DNA of 64,000 nucleotides from Marinobacterium iners DSM 11526 (GCF_900107855.1 NZ_FNRJ01000001.1:62001-126000); one strand, 5' to 3'. Shown: positions 15,430 to 26,237, counted from the stretch's first letter. Numbers and translations are program-made. Notes: generated by a model not told the origin, from the letters alone.

Positions 15430-16104
15430 ATGAGTCTTAATCCTCCACGCATCAACCAGCCGACCAGTCTTAGTCTGCATGATCAGGCCTGCGCAGCGCG
15501 TCCGGGTATTGAAGCGTTTATTCGGGAACGTTTCCGAGTCGTACATGCTGCTGATATCCACGATTTTCTGCCGACGCTTGTCAGTTGCCGTAACGCACGC
15601 GGCGAGTTGGTAGCCGCTGCCGGTTTCCAGCTGGCCGCTGAGGCATCCCTGTTTCTGGAGACCTATCTCGACACGCCTATCGAGCACTGTCTGGCTGACC
15701 GGCTTACGGTAATGCCAACACGCGACAGGATCGTTGAGGTCGGTAACCTCGCCACCCTTAAGCCCGGCCAGGTTCGCCAGTTGATCGTGACGTTGGCAGC
15801 CTGGTTCGATCGCCGTCAGCTGGAGTGGGCGGTACTCACTCTGACGCCAACGCTGATCAACAGTTTTCGACGCCTGGGACTGGAATTGCATCCGCTGGCA
15901 CCCGCTCGGCAGGAACGGCTGAGCCATGGCAGCAGTCGTTGGGGACATTATTACGACCAGAAGCCCATGGTGGTTGCCGTTTCCATTCCGGTCGGTGCTG
16001 CCTGCCTGCGTTGCCAGACAGTGACCCACCCAACTCACGCCACATACGAGCGCCCAACAATTGCCATCACCGAGAATGCCCATGCCCTCCCATCTGTTCG
16101 CTGA
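15430..16104 (+). CDS. Thermostable hemolysin-family (GNAT-like) protein, 224 aa
   Basis: The sequence fits the T_hemolysin family (PF12261): RPGIEAFIRERFRVVHAADI, HDFLPTLVSCRNARGELVAA, then FLETYLDTPIE and DRIVEVGNLATLKPGQVRQL. Despite the name, the region around EVGNLA...L resembles acyltransferases of the GNAT/autoinducer-synthase type, so an N-acyl transfer role is plausible. I chose ATG 15430 because AGGAGT lies six bases upstream. It is the first of seven co-directional genes and overlaps the ligase start by about 23 bases. No signal peptide is visible, which argues against a secreted hemolysin. Confidence 0.8.
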   Translation: MSLNPPRINQPTSLSLHDQACAARPGIEAFIRERFRVVHAADIHDFLPTLVSCRNARGELVAAAGFQLAAEASLFLETYLDTPIEHCLADRLTVMPTRDRIVEVGNLATLKPGQVRQLIVTLAAWFDRRQLEWAVLTLTPTLINSFRRLGLELHPLAPARQERLSHGSSRWGHYYDQKPMVVAVSIPVGAACLRCQTVTHPTHATYERPTIAITENAHALPSVR

Positions 16105-17500
16105 ACTGACCCGGCTGGCTCAGAGCCAGCCTGATGCTGTCGCACTGCGTGACACCCATGGCACCGTGCACTGGGGTGAATTACCGGCGGCGGTTGATGC
16201 ATTGGCTCTGCGCCTGCGCGAGCACGGAGGCGAGCGTCTGGCACTGCTTGCTGACAATAGCCGTCACTGGGTGCTGGCCGACTTGGCGGCACTGAAATTG
16301 GGACGGGTCCTGGTGCCGGTACCTCTGTTCTTCTCTGACACACAACGCCGTCATCTGCTTGAACGGGCGGGCATCGATACACTGATCACTTGCGCACAGG
16401 ATCAACTGCAACTGCAACGCCTGAGCAATCCTGTGACCGACCTGCATGCGGGTACCGCGAAAATCACTTTCACCTCAGGTACCACCGGGACCCCCAAAGG
16501 GGTCTGTTTGAGTGCCGATCAGCAGCTTAACGTCGCCCGCTCACTCACCACACAACTGGCTCCGCTGGCCATCCGTCGTCACCTGTGTCTGCTGCCTCTG
16601 GCCACTTTGTTGGAGAACATCGCGGGCGTCTACACCGCCCTTCTGATGGGAGCCTGTATCGAGCTACCTGCACTACCGAGTTTGGGCTGGCAAGGTTCCA
16701 GCGGGCTCGATAGCCAGTGTTTACTGGGCGCTTTGCACCAGCATCAGCCGGACTCTCTGATCACGCTGCCGCAAGTACTGTCGGCCCTCACCCGGGCTGC
16801 TGAGCAGGGCGCCGCGCTGCCTATGGTGAAATTCATCGCCGTTGGCGGTGCCCGCGTGGGGGCTGAATTGATCCGTCGCGCACGTGCCTCCGGCCTGCCC
16901 GCTTACGAAGGTTACGGTCTGTCGGAGTGTGCCTCGGTTGTCAGTCTGAATACGCCTGCACAAGACTGTATCGGCAGTGCCGGAACGCCACTGGCACACA
17001 ACAGCCTGAGCGTCAGCGCCGCGGGCGAACTGCTGATTGACGGTAATCGAATGCTCGGCTACCTCGGAGAACCGGCACCGACTGGCCCCTATGCGACCGG
17101 CGATCTTGTACGCCTTGATGACGACGGTTTTGTGCATGTCGAAGGTCGCATGCGCAACGTCATTATCAACAGCTTCGGTCGCAATATCAGCCCTGAATGG
17201 GTGGAATCGGAACTGTTGTCACAGCCGGGAATCGAGCAAGCCGTTCTGTTTGGTGAAGCACGCCCCTTCAATACCGCACTGATCCACGCCCCGACACTGG
17301 ACGATGCGGCGCTGCAACGAAGTATTACTCAGGTCAACACACGTCTGCCCGATTACGCTCGCGCCCTGCGTTGGGTCCGGGTCCCGAATGCGATGAGCAG
17401 TGACGAGGGACTGTTCACCTTGAATGGACGACCACGCCGCGATGCGATCGCCACACGCTTTGCCGAACATTTTGAATCCGTTTATCAACTTGACCACTGA
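16082..17500 (+). CDS. AMP-forming acyl-CoA synthetase/ligase-like protein, 472 aa
   Basis: An ANL-superfamily enzyme: the phosphate-binding motif TFTSGTTGTPKGV, YGLSECAS, YATGDL and GRMRNVIINSFGRNISPEWV are all present. It should activate a carboxylic acid as acyl-AMP for transfer to CoA or another acceptor. The C-terminal motif that normally holds the catalytic lysine (NGKxxR) reads NGRPRR, so the lysine seems replaced by arginine. It is shorter than typical long-chain synthetases (~550 aa). Start 16082 or 16076 cannot be separated. The partners are a GNAT-like protein upstream and a diiron-type protein downstream. Confidence 0.85.
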   Translation: MPSHLFAELTRLAQSQPDAVALRDTHGTVHWGELPAAVDALALRLREHGGERLALLADNSRHWVLADLAALKLGRVLVPVPLFFSDTQRRHLLERAGIDTLITCAQDQLQLQRLSNPVTDLHAGTAKITFTSGTTGTPKGVCLSADQQLNVARSLTTQLAPLAIRRHLCLLPLATLLENIAGVYTALLMGACIELPALPSLGWQGSSGLDSQCLLGALHQHQPDSLITLPQVLSALTRAAEQGAALPMVKFIAVGGARVGAELIRRARASGLPAYEGYGLSECASVVSLNTPAQDCIGSAGTPLAHNSLSVSAAGELLIDGNRMLGYLGEPAPTGPYATGDLVRLDDDGFVHVEGRMRNVIINSFGRNISPEWVESELLSQPGIEQAVLFGEARPFNTALIHAPTLDDAALQRSITQVNTRLPDYARALRWVRVPNAMSSDEGLFTLNGRPRRDAIATRFAEHFESVYQLDH

Positions 17501-17513
17501 AAGGGATAGCGCC

Positions 17514-18164
17514 ATGTCCTTCTACGATCAGCTACAGCACGACACCCGCGATGCACGTCAGTACCTGCTGGACGCACCGATAATTGTCGCCTGCCAACGC
17601 GGCGAGATCAGTCACAACCAGTACACTGCGTTTCTGACCCAGGCCTACCACCATGTCAAACATACCCTGCCGCTGCTGATGGCGTGCGGTGGCCGACTGC
17701 CCGAAAGCCATGAGTGGTTGCGCGAAGCGGTCGCCGAATATATCGAGGAAGAAACCGGGCACCAGGAGTGGATACTCAACGATCTGGCCGCCTGTGGCCT
17801 GGATAAGGAAGCCGTACGTCGAGGGCAGCCGTCGATCGAAACGGAGCTGATGGTTGCCTACGCCTACGACATGATCCAGCGGGCCAACCCGGTCGGTTTC
17901 TTCGGCATGGTTCAGGTACTCGAAGGCACCAGCGTTGCACTGGCTACGCCGTTGTCACACATCATTCAGGATCGGCTGGCCTTGCCTGACAGTGCGTTCA
18001 GTTATCTGCGTTCACACGGCTCACTGGATCAGGACCACATCAAGTTCTTTCAGAGCTTGATGGAACGTATCGACAATCCTGACGAGCAGGCCCTGATTAT
18101 CCACAGCGCACAGGTGTTCTACCGCCTCTACTCCAATATTTTCCGTAGTTTGCCCATCGTATGA
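17514..18164 (+). CDS. TenA/haem-oxygenase-like (possible diiron oxidase) protein, 216 aa
   Basis: All-helical TenA/THI-4 or haem-oxygenase-like fold. Candidate metal ligands fall in the right helices: H47 and H50 (AYHHVKHTLP), E80 and H83 (EEETGHQEW), E137 (QVLEGTS) and D172/H175 (LDQDHIKFF). This ExxH...E...DxxH spacing is that of haem-oxygenase-like diiron oxidases such as the fatty-acid decarboxylase UndA, rather than of thiaminase TenA. A fatty acyl or amino-acid derived substrate is therefore plausible. It sits 13 bases after the ligase gene. Substrate and cofactor are inferred, not shown. Confidence 0.75.
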   Translation: MSFYDQLQHDTRDARQYLLDAPIIVACQRGEISHNQYTAFLTQAYHHVKHTLPLLMACGGRLPESHEWLREAVAEYIEEETGHQEWILNDLAACGLDKEAVRRGQPSIETELMVAYAYDMIQRANPVGFFGMVQVLEGTSVALATPLSHIIQDRLALPDSAFSYLRSHGSLDQDHIKFFQSLMERIDNPDEQALIIHSAQVFYRLYSNIFRSLPIV

Positions 18165-18173
18165 GAGGTAGCC

Positions 18174-18983
18174 ATGCAATTTGACCGTCGACATATCCTC
18201 ATTACCGGGGCCAGTGGTGGTATCGGCTCCGCACTCGCCCGTGCGCTCGCCACCGAAAAGGCGTCATTACTTTTGCATGGGCGTAACCGGAACACATTGA
18301 CAGCACTGGCCGATGAATGTCGCCAGCTCGGCGCCCGAGAGGTCCAGGTCTGCAGCGCTGATCTGGCAACGACCGAGGGGCGTGCCGTACTGATCGACCA
18401 TGTGCAGAGCAGCTTTTCAAAGCTGGATACGTTGATCAACAACGCGGGGATAAGTCGTTTTCAGGTGTTCGAGCAGCAAACACCCGAGCAGATTGAGCAA
18501 CTGCTGACGACCAACATCAACGCTCCCATCCTGTTGACCCGTGCCCTGATTTCCCCCCTGCTGGAAACAGCGGGCGAATCACCGGTCATCCTCAATATCG
18601 GCTCCGCCTTCGGTGCGCTCGGCTTTCCCGGTTACAGCACCTACTGTGCCAGCAAAGCAGCGATTCGTCTGTTCTCCGAAGCACTGGCTCGCGAGTTCAG
18701 TGACACGCCGCTGCGGGTACAGTACCTGGCCCCACGAGCCACCCGCACCGACATCAACTCTGACAGTACCAACGCCATGCTGGCAGCCACAGGTAGTGCT
18801 TCCGACAGCCCGGAACTGGTTGCTCAGATCGCACTGAAACTGCTGCGCTCTGGCCAAGCCCAGATGACCATCGGCTGGCCGGAAAAGCTGTTGGTCAGAC
18901 TTAATGGCCTGCGCCCTGAGATGATTAGCGCAGTCCTCAACAGGCAACTCGGCAAAATTAAACCCTTCGCCAAGCACCACTAA
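18174..18983 (+). CDS. Short-chain dehydrogenase/reductase, 269 aa
   Basis: A classical SDR: NAD(P)-binding TGASGGIG (residues 11-18), NNAG (89-92), catalytic S144, Y157 and K161 (YCASK). HGRN after strand two suggests NADP(H) preference. The C-terminal ~45 residues (IGWPEKLLVRLNGLRPEMIS) are amphipathic, as in SDRs acting on lipids. It lies 9 bases after the haem-oxygenase-like gene and would reduce or oxidise an intermediate of the same pathway. Confidence 0.88.
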   Translation: MQFDRRHILITGASGGIGSALARALATEKASLLLHGRNRNTLTALADECRQLGAREVQVCSADLATTEGRAVLIDHVQSSFSKLDTLINNAGISRFQVFEQQTPEQIEQLLTTNINAPILLTRALISPLLETAGESPVILNIGSAFGALGFPGYSTYCASKAAIRLFSEALAREFSDTPLRVQYLAPRATRTDINSDSTNAMLAATGSASDSPELVAQIALKLLRSGQAQMTIGWPEKLLVRLNGLRPEMISAVLNRQLGKIKPFAKHH

Positions 18984-18997
18984 ACGGGAGTCTTGTC

Positions 18998-19636
18998 ATG
19001 AAACCGGTTACACACATCCGTACTGCCCTGCTGACCCTCATGCTCGGTTGTGCCACTATTACCCAAGCAGCGACAACTGAACAACTGCTGCCGTTCCAGC
19101 AACGCTGGGCCGAAATACAGTACAACCTGGATCAAGACGCTCAGGCCGATGCCTTCGATAACCTCGCAACACAGTTGGCCGAGCAGTTGACCGCTCAGCC
19201 CCACGACCCCGAGCTGATGATCTGGCAAGGTATCGTTCTCAGTTCGCAGGCGGGCGCCACGGGCGGCCTGGGAGCCTTAAAGCTGGTAAAGCGGGCACGC
19301 ACGCTGTTTGAGGCCGCCATTGAACAGGACGCCTCTGCTCTGAACGGGTCGGCACTGACCAGCCTCGCTACTCTTTATCATCAAGTCCCGGGCTGGCCAC
19401 TTGGATTCGGCAGCGATGAAAAGGCACAGGAGCTGTTCGAACGGGCACTGGTGATCAACCCGGACGGCATCGACAGCAACTATTTCTATGCGGCCTTCCT
19501 GCTCGAAAAAGGCGACAACACTCGCGCTAAAGCATTACTGGACAAGGCGCTGGCGGCACCGGCACGCCCGGGACGACAACGGGCCGATGCCGGTCGACGC
19601 GAAGAGATTCATACGCTGTTGCAACAGCTGAAATAA
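18998..19636 (+). CDS. Exported TPR-containing protein, 212 aa
   Basis: The N-terminus (MKPVTHIRTALLTLMLGCAT...) is a signal peptide ending near QAA. The rest has TPR-like repeats (RTLFEAAIEQDASALNG, AQELFERALVINPDGIDSNY, RAKALLDKALAAP) and a motif common to periplasmic TPR proteins found beside lipid genes. It is between the enzymes and the two-component system, so it could sense, carry or scaffold a product in the periplasm. Confidence 0.75.
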   Translation: MKPVTHIRTALLTLMLGCATITQAATTEQLLPFQQRWAEIQYNLDQDAQADAFDNLATQLAEQLTAQPHDPELMIWQGIVLSSQAGATGGLGALKLVKRARTLFEAAIEQDASALNGSALTSLATLYHQVPGWPLGFGSDEKAQELFERALVINPDGIDSNYFYAAFLLEKGDNTRAKALLDKALAAPARPGRQRADAGRREEIHTLLQQLK

Positions 19637-19646
19637 GGACCTGCGT

Positions 19647-20312
19647 ATGCGCATACTGATCGTCGAGGATGATCCACTTTTGGGGGATGGCATCACCCGC
19701 GCATTGACCAAGACGGGTGACAGTGCAGATTGGCTCACCTCGGGCGAAGAGGCTTGGCATATTTTGCAGCTTGAGCACTTTGACTGCATGATTCTCGATC
19801 TCGGGCTGCCCGGTATGGACGGCCTTAGCCTGTTGCGTCAGCTACGCAAGGGGGGACACACCCTGCCGGTGTTGATTCTGACTGCTCGTGATGCCATCGA
19901 AGATCGTATCGCAGGGCTGGATGCCGGTGCCGATGATTACCTGCTAAAGCCTTTCGACCTGGCTGAGCTGCGTGCGCGCCTGCGTGCAGTGACCCGCCGC
20001 TACAAGGGCTATAGCGACACGTTGCTGCAGCTGGGTGACCTCAGCATCGACACACAGGCTCAAAGCGTAAGCTATTGCGGACACGCGGTTGCTCTCTCCA
20101 GACGCGAATATGGCCTGTTGCTGACCCTGGCCGAAAATGCCGGCAAGGTGCTTAGCCGGAGTCGGCTGGAGGAATCCCTGTATGGCTGGGGAAATGAGGT
20201 TGAAAGCAATACGCTTGAGGTCCATATCCACCATCTGCGCAAGAAGCTTAACACCTCGGTCATACGCACCGTACGCGGGGTGGGCTATATGATGGACAGG
20301 GTGGACGCATGA
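19647..20312 (+). CDS. OmpR-family response regulator (QseB/PmrA type), 221 aa
   Basis: Receiver domain with acidic pocket (VEDD), phosphoacceptor D51 (MILDLGLPGMDG) and conserved K in LLKPF; winged-helix output domain (SRREYGLLLTLAENAGKVLS, VRGVGYM). The sequence style (MRILIVEDDPLLGDGI) is of the QseB/PmrA/TctD group, which bind TTAAG-type direct repeats. Such a repeat stands upstream of the operon. It overlaps the kinase gene by ATGA. Confidence 0.92.
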   Translation: MRILIVEDDPLLGDGITRALTKTGDSADWLTSGEEAWHILQLEHFDCMILDLGLPGMDGLSLLRQLRKGGHTLPVLILTARDAIEDRIAGLDAGADDYLLKPFDLAELRARLRAVTRRYKGYSDTLLQLGDLSIDTQAQSVSYCGHAVALSRREYGLLLTLAENAGKVLSRSRLEESLYGWGNEVESNTLEVHIHHLRKKLNTSVIRTVRGVGYMMDRVDA

Positions 20313-21691
20313 CATCCATTCGCCGCACACTCAGCCTCAGTTTGCTCAGCATCGGCCTGGTTACAGGCCTGGTCACCGCTGCACTTTCATTCTGGGCCGC
20401 GACCGATGAAGCAGAAGAGCTGTTCGATGCCCAGATGGCCCAGATGGCTCGCCTGACCGATCAGCTCGCGCCAGCTGGCCCGCTGACCCACTTCAAAACG
20501 CCAGCCGAATTCGAATGGACACCGGCCCACCCTTATGAGAAGCAGCTCTCCTACCGAATTGTCGATGCGTCTGGCACCGTATTAATTGCCTCGCCCAGTT
20601 TCCCGAAACAGATCGACGCCCCGCCAGGTACCACCAGCGGCTATCGCAATCTGGATGTCAACGGCACACAGTGGAGACTGTTCACCCTTGCCGAACCCAC
20701 TGGTCAACGCTATATACAGGTTTCTCAGGACTATCGCATGCGTCGTGAGCTGGGCGTTAAAATTGCCATGTCCAATACCTTGCCTATTCTGATCTTTCTG
20801 GGACTTTTCGGACTCACGATCTGGTGGTTGATTGGGCGCAGTCTGCGACCACTGGTAACGGTGAGTCATGAGGTTGCCACGCGTGGCTCTGATCATCTTG
20901 AACCACTGGCTTTACAGCAAATACCTGATGAAATTGATGGCTTGGTCAGAGCACTCAACGCACTGCTGGCACGATTGCAGCAGAGCTTCGAACGCCAACG
21001 CCGCTTTACCGCCGATGCTTCACATGAGCTGCGCACCCCCTTGGCCGCCCTGCAGATCCATTGTGAGAATTTGTATCAGGATCTGGATGACAGCGAGAGT
21101 CGCATCAGCTGTGCTCAGATGTTAAAAGGAATATCCTGGATGAATCGGATGGTTGAACAGCTGCTGCAGCTGAGCCGACTTGATCCACAAGCACGCCTGC
21201 CTGACACCACGCAGGTCAACCTCAACAAACTGTGTCGCGATGTTATTGACGACCAGATCGGATTCGCTATCGCACGGGACATAGATCTGGGACTGAGCGC
21301 CCCTGACCGCCCCCTGTCACTGCAAGGCAGTGCCTTTTATCTGAGCCTGATGCTACGCAATCTGATCGACAACGCCCTGCGCTACACTCCTTCAGGGGGC
21401 GAGGTTACCCTGACTTTGGAGTCGGTCGATAATCATATTGTAATGAGCGTAATCGACTCAGGCCCAGGCCTCAATGATGAACAGAAGATGCACGTCTTCG
21501 AGCGATTCTATCGCCTGGGACCGAACGGCACGGGGAGTGGTTTGGGGCTATCAATCGTGCGCCTGATTACGCAGCTGCATCAAGCAAGGATAACCCTGCT
21601 TGAGCGCCGGGATGGCCAAACGGGACTGGTTGCACGTGTTGATTTTGCCCCGGAGCTACCCAATGACAGTGGAACCGAGGTACAGAGCTGA
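20309..21691 (+). CDS. Sensor histidine kinase (QseC/PmrB type), 460 aa
   Basis: Two membrane segments (LLSIGLVTGLVTAALSF near residue 10 and TLPILIFLGLFGLTIWWLIG near 155) bracket a periplasmic domain of about 120 residues. A HAMP-like linker, the H-box (FTADASHELRTPLAALQIH), N-box (NLIDNALRYTP) and G-boxes (IDSGPGLN, GTGSGLGLSI) follow. It should phosphorylate the preceding regulator. The signal is unknown; nearby enzymes suggest a lipid-related or envelope cue. Its stop is 4 bases from the convergent merR-type gene. Confidence 0.92.
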   Translation: MTSIRRTLSLSLLSIGLVTGLVTAALSFWAATDEAEELFDAQMAQMARLTDQLAPAGPLTHFKTPAEFEWTPAHPYEKQLSYRIVDASGTVLIASPSFPKQIDAPPGTTSGYRNLDVNGTQWRLFTLAEPTGQRYIQVSQDYRMRRELGVKIAMSNTLPILIFLGLFGLTIWWLIGRSLRPLVTVSHEVATRGSDHLEPLALQQIPDEIDGLVRALNALLARLQQSFERQRRFTADASHELRTPLAALQIHCENLYQDLDDSESRISCAQMLKGISWMNRMVEQLLQLSRLDPQARLPDTTQVNLNKLCRDVIDDQIGFAIARDIDLGLSAPDRPLSLQGSAFYLSLMLRNLIDNALRYTPSGGEVTLTLESVDNHIVMSVIDSGPGLNDEQKMHVFERFYRLGPNGTGSGLGLSIVRLITQLHQARITLLERRDGQTGLVARVDFAPELPNDSGTEVQS

Positions 21692-21695
21692 ACCG

Positions 21696-22055
21696 TCAAA
21701 CCGACTTCAGCAGTGCGCGGATCTCTTCCAGCTCGGTAATGGTCTGACGCAGCAACTGGCGATAACGCGCAGCATCATCCCCTGCACTTTCCCCGGCCAA
21801 CCATTGGCGTGCACCGGCGATGGTATAGCCCTGCTCATGCAGAAGACTTCGGATCTGGCGCAGCAGCAACAGATCCTTGTGCTGGTAATAGCGGCGATTG
21901 TTGCGCTTGACCGGCTGTACCTGTTTGAACTCCTGCTCCCAGTAGCGCAGTACATGGGGCTTGAGTTGACACAGCTCGGCGGCTTCGCCGATGGTGAAAT
22001 AGCGTTTGGAAGGGATGGGCCCCAGTTCAGACGCTGTCTGGCTGGTTTCCGGCAT
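21696..22055 (-). CDS. MerR-family regulator, 119 aa
   Basis: N-terminal MerR winged helix ([41 protein letters not shown]) with a short C-terminal coiled coil and no metal-binding cysteines. This gene follows ihfA in many gammaproteobacteria; the target is unknown. ATG 22055 ([12 protein letters not shown]) overlaps the ihfA 3' end by 29 bases, so the two are coupled. Confidence 0.88.
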   Translation of the reverse strand: MPETSQTASELGPIPSKRYFTIGEAAELCQLKPHVLRYWEQEFKQVQPVKRNNRRYYQHKDLLLLRQIRSLLHEQGYTIAGARQWLAGESAGDDAARYRQLLRQTITELEEIRALLKSV

Positions 22056-22338
22056 GGATCTCCACGCGCTCCTTGAGTTTCTGCCCCGGGCGGAATGTGA
22101 CCACCCGGCGGGCAGAGATGGGGACTTCCTCCCCGGTTTTCGGATTTCGACCTGGGCGCTCACGCTTGTCACGCAGATCAAAATTGCCGAAGCCGGAGAG
22201 TTTTACCTGCTCGTTGTGCGCCAGACTGGTACGGATCTCATCGAAAAACGAGTCCACCATATCCTTGGCTTCGCGTTTGTTCAGGCCCAGCTCCTCATAG
22301 AGGCGTTCGGCCATGTCAGCTTTGGTCAACGAGCTCAT
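22027..22338 (-). CDS. ihfA: Integration host factor alpha subunit, 103 aa
   Basis: Typical IHF/HU fold: [60 protein letters not shown], then the DNA-intercalating arm region. IhfA pairs with IhfB to bend DNA for recombination, transcription and replication. Start 22338 matches the family N-terminus and length (about 100 aa). It follows pheT by 16 bases, the standard gene order, and may assist integrase of the nearby element. Confidence 0.95.
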   Translation of the reverse strand: MSSLTKADMAERLYEELGLNKREAKDMVDSFFDEIRTSLAHNEQVKLSGFGNFDLRDKRERPGRNPKTGEEVPISARRVVTFRPGQKLKERVEIHAGNQPDSV

Positions 22339-22354
22339 GTCGGTCACCCTGTGT

Positions 22355-24730
22355 TTACTCTCGTAACGTTGCAGCACAACGATCGCGGAGTGCGGATACA
22401 ACGGCACTTACCGCACTGTTGATCTCTTCGTCATTAAGAGTGCGCGATGGGTGCTGCCAGGTCAAGCCCAGTGCCAGACTTTTTCGTCCCGGTTCAATAC
22501 CTTGGCCCTGGTAGACGTCAAACAGTGTCACCTGCTTGATGAACTCGCCAGCTGCTTCGGTCGCTGTATTGCGGATGTCGGCAAATGCGGTTGCCTGGTC
22601 CACGAGCAGTGCCAGATCACGGCGTGACTCGGGGAACTTTGACAGTGAGCTGAAACGGGGCAGCTTGCCACCGGTCACCGCATCCAGCGTGACTTCAAAC
22701 AGATAGACGGGGCCGTTCAGGTCCAATTTCTTCACCAGTGACGGATGCAGGGCTCCCAGGAAGCCCACCGCCTCGCCATTTCGCTCAATGCGGGCAGCCT
22801 GACCCGGATGCAGTGCCACGTGGCGATCCGCCACAAAGCTGAACTGCTCGCCACAACCACCCAGCGCCAGCAACGATTCCAGATCCCCCTTGGCATCGAA
22901 GAAGTCCAGCTTGTCCTTCCCGGCTGTCCAGCCTTCCGCATCACGGTTGCCCGCGATCAGACCAGCAATGACATTCTCCTGCACCAGACCTTCCGCCTTG
23001 GGCACAAAGCGCTGACCGGTTTCAAACAGGCGCACGCGGCTTTGCTGGCGATGTTGGTTGTACTGCAGCGCCTTGGCCAGTCCCGGCCACAGCGTTGTGC
23101 GCATCACCGCCATCTCAGCCGAAATGGGGTTGGCCAGCGCCAGTGCCGTATGCTGGTCATCAAAGGCCTTTTGCAGCTCGGCTTCGATGAAGCTGTAGGT
23201 GATCGCCTCCTGATAGCCACGTGCAACCAGATGACGACGCAGTTGCTGCAACGTCAGACGTGCTTCGGCGATCGGCGGGATCGGCAGCTGTGCCGTCGGC
23301 GTGTGGACCGGCAGATTGTTATAGCCGTATACCCGCGCAATCTCTTCAATCAGATCGACTTCGATGGTGAGATCAAAGCGATAGCTCGGCACCGTTACCT
23401 GCCAGCCATCGTTCACTTCAACCAGCAGCATGCCCAGGCGGTTCAGAATCTCTTCAACTTCGGCATCCGGGATTTCCAGTGCCAGCAACGCCGCCAGCTT
23501 GCTGCGACGCAGGAGGACCTGCTGCACTTCGGGCAGGTCAGCCTCGGATACGGCCTCAACCACCGGACCCGGCTCACCGCCAACGATGTCCAGCAGCAGC
23601 GCGGTGGCGCGTTCGATCGCCTTGCGCTGTAGCTGCCAGTCGACGCCACGTTCGAAGCGATGCGAGGAATCCGTATGCAGGCCGTAACTGCGGGCACGGC
23701 CGGCAATGGCCAGCGGCGCAAAAAAGGCGCTTTCCAGGAAGATGTCGCGGGTCGAGTCGGTAACCGATGTCGGCTCACCGCCCATGATACCGGCCATGGC
23801 CACTGGACCCCTGGCATCGGCGATCACCAGAGTGTCGGCGTTCAGCTCGACCTCCTGCCCATCCAGCAGCTGCAGCTTTTCGCCCTGCTCAGCCAGGCGC
23901 ACGCGAATGCCGCCTTCGAGCTTGCTCAGGTCAAAGGCGTGCATCGGCTGGCCAAGCTCCAGCAGCACGTAGTTGGTGACATCCACAACCGGATCGATGC
24001 TGCGCACACCGGAACGACGCAGTTTTTCCTGCATCCACTGCGGTGTAGCAACCCCCGGGTTGATATTGCGAATGACGCGGCCCAGATAGCGCGGACAGCC
24101 CTCAGCATGGACCAGTTCAACACCGAAGCGATCGTCATTCTGCGGCGCAACCGGTGCTGCTTCAATCGGGGCCACTGCCGCCTTGTTCAGTACGCCAACC
24201 TCACGTGCCATACCGGCAATGCTGAGACAGTCGCCCCGGTTCGGCGTCAGATCAACATCGACGATCTTGTCGTTGAGGTTCAGGAATTCACGAATATCCT
24301 GACCGACCGGTGCATCGTCCGCCAGTTCCATGATGCCGCCATGGTCTTCGGACAGCCCCAGCTCGTCTTCCGCACAGAGCATGCCAAAGGACTCGACCTG
24401 ACGCAGTTTAGCCTTCTTGATTTTGAAGTCACCCGGCAGAACAGCTCCGACACGGGCAAACGCGGTTTTCAGGCCGGCACGAGCGTTCGGCGCTCCGCAT
24501 ACCACCTGTACGATCTGCTCGCCGTCATTGACCTGACATACCTGAAGCTTGTCGGCGTTGGGGTGCTGTTCGGCACTGACGATTTCGCCAACCACGACGC
24601 CGCTGAAATCACCGGCAACGCTTTCAATATCATCCACTTCAAGGCCGGACAGACTCAGCTGATCCGCCAGTTCCTGTGTTCCGATCTGCGGCTGAACCAG
24701 CTCGCGCAACCACTGTTCACTGAATTTCAT
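22355..24730 (-). CDS. pheT: Phenylalanyl-tRNA synthetase beta subunit, 791 aa
   Basis: Full-length beta subunit: N-terminal tRNA-binding EMAP-like domain ([20 protein letters not shown]), B3/B4 editing domain, B5 domain, core domain and C-terminal anticodon-binding FDX-ACB domain ([20 protein letters not shown]). With PheS it charges tRNA-Phe as an alpha2-beta2 enzyme. It follows pheS by 39 bases. Confidence 0.97.
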   Translation of the reverse strand: MKFSEQWLRELVQPQIGTQELADQLSLSGLEVDDIESVAGDFSGVVVGEIVSAEQHPNADKLQVCQVNDGEQIVQVVCGAPNARAGLKTAFARVGAVLPGDFKIKKAKLRQVESFGMLCAEDELGLSEDHGGIMELADDAPVGQDIREFLNLNDKIVDVDLTPNRGDCLSIAGMAREVGVLNKAAVAPIEAAPVAPQNDDRFGVELVHAEGCPRYLGRVIRNINPGVATPQWMQEKLRRSGVRSIDPVVDVTNYVLLELGQPMHAFDLSKLEGGIRVRLAEQGEKLQLLDGQEVELNADTLVIADARGPVAMAGIMGGEPTSVTDSTRDIFLESAFFAPLAIAGRARSYGLHTDSSHRFERGVDWQLQRKAIERATALLLDIVGGEPGPVVEAVSEADLPEVQQVLLRRSKLAALLALEIPDAEVEEILNRLGMLLVEVNDGWQVTVPSYRFDLTIEVDLIEEIARVYGYNNLPVHTPTAQLPIPPIAEARLTLQQLRRHLVARGYQEAITYSFIEAELQKAFDDQHTALALANPISAEMAVMRTTLWPGLAKALQYNQHRQQSRVRLFETGQRFVPKAEGLVQENVIAGLIAGNRDAEGWTAGKDKLDFFDAKGDLESLLALGGCGEQFSFVADRHVALHPGQAARIERNGEAVGFLGALHPSLVKKLDLNGPVYLFEVTLDAVTGGKLPRFSSLSKFPESRRDLALLVDQATAFADIRNTATEAAGEFIKQVTLFDVYQGQGIEPGRKSLALGLTWQHPSRTLNDEEINSAVSAVVSALRDRCAATLRE

Positions 24731-24769
24731 GCTGCTTTCCTGAAAAATCTGTTGGTGTGCGTTGACGTC

Positions 24770-25810
<1,041 letters not shown>

Positions 25811-25839
25811 TCATTTACCTACCAATAGGCGGGCGTATG

Positions 25840-26196
25840 TTACGCCAGTGCAGCTTTGGCTTTCTCGACAACCGCAGTAAAGGCACCCTGCTCGTATACA
25901 GCCAGGTCAGCCAGAACCTTACGGTCGATTTCGATGTTGGCCTTTTTCAGACCAGCAATAAAGCGGCTGTAGGACAGACCGTTGATACGGGCAGCAGCGT
26001 TGATACGTGCAATCCACAGAGCGCGGAACTGACGCTTACGCTGACGACGGTCACGGTACGCATACTGACCAGCTTTGATGACAGCCTGTTTGGCTACACG
26101 GAACACACGGCTGCGGGCACCGTAGTAACCTTTGGCCTGTTTCAGAATCTTTTTGTGACGGGCGCGAGCCTGTACACCACGTTTTACGCGAGGCAT
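25840..26196 (-). CDS. rplT: Ribosomal protein L20, 118 aa
   Basis: [20 protein letters not shown] and the conserved [15 protein letters not shown]-like core ([20 protein letters not shown]) identify bL20, a 23S-rRNA assembly protein. In related bacteria L20 also represses its operon by binding the rpmI leader. Gap to rpmI is 41 bases, standard order. Confidence 0.98.
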   Translation of the reverse strand: MPRVKRGVQARARHKKILKQAKGYYGARSRVFRVAKQAVIKAGQYAYRDRRQRKRQFRALWIARINAAARINGLSYSRFIAGLKKANIEIDRKVLADLAVYEQGAFTAVVEKAKAALA

Positions 26197-26237
26197 GGCA
26201 ATTCCTTCCTATAAAAACTAATAATGACCGAAAAAAC

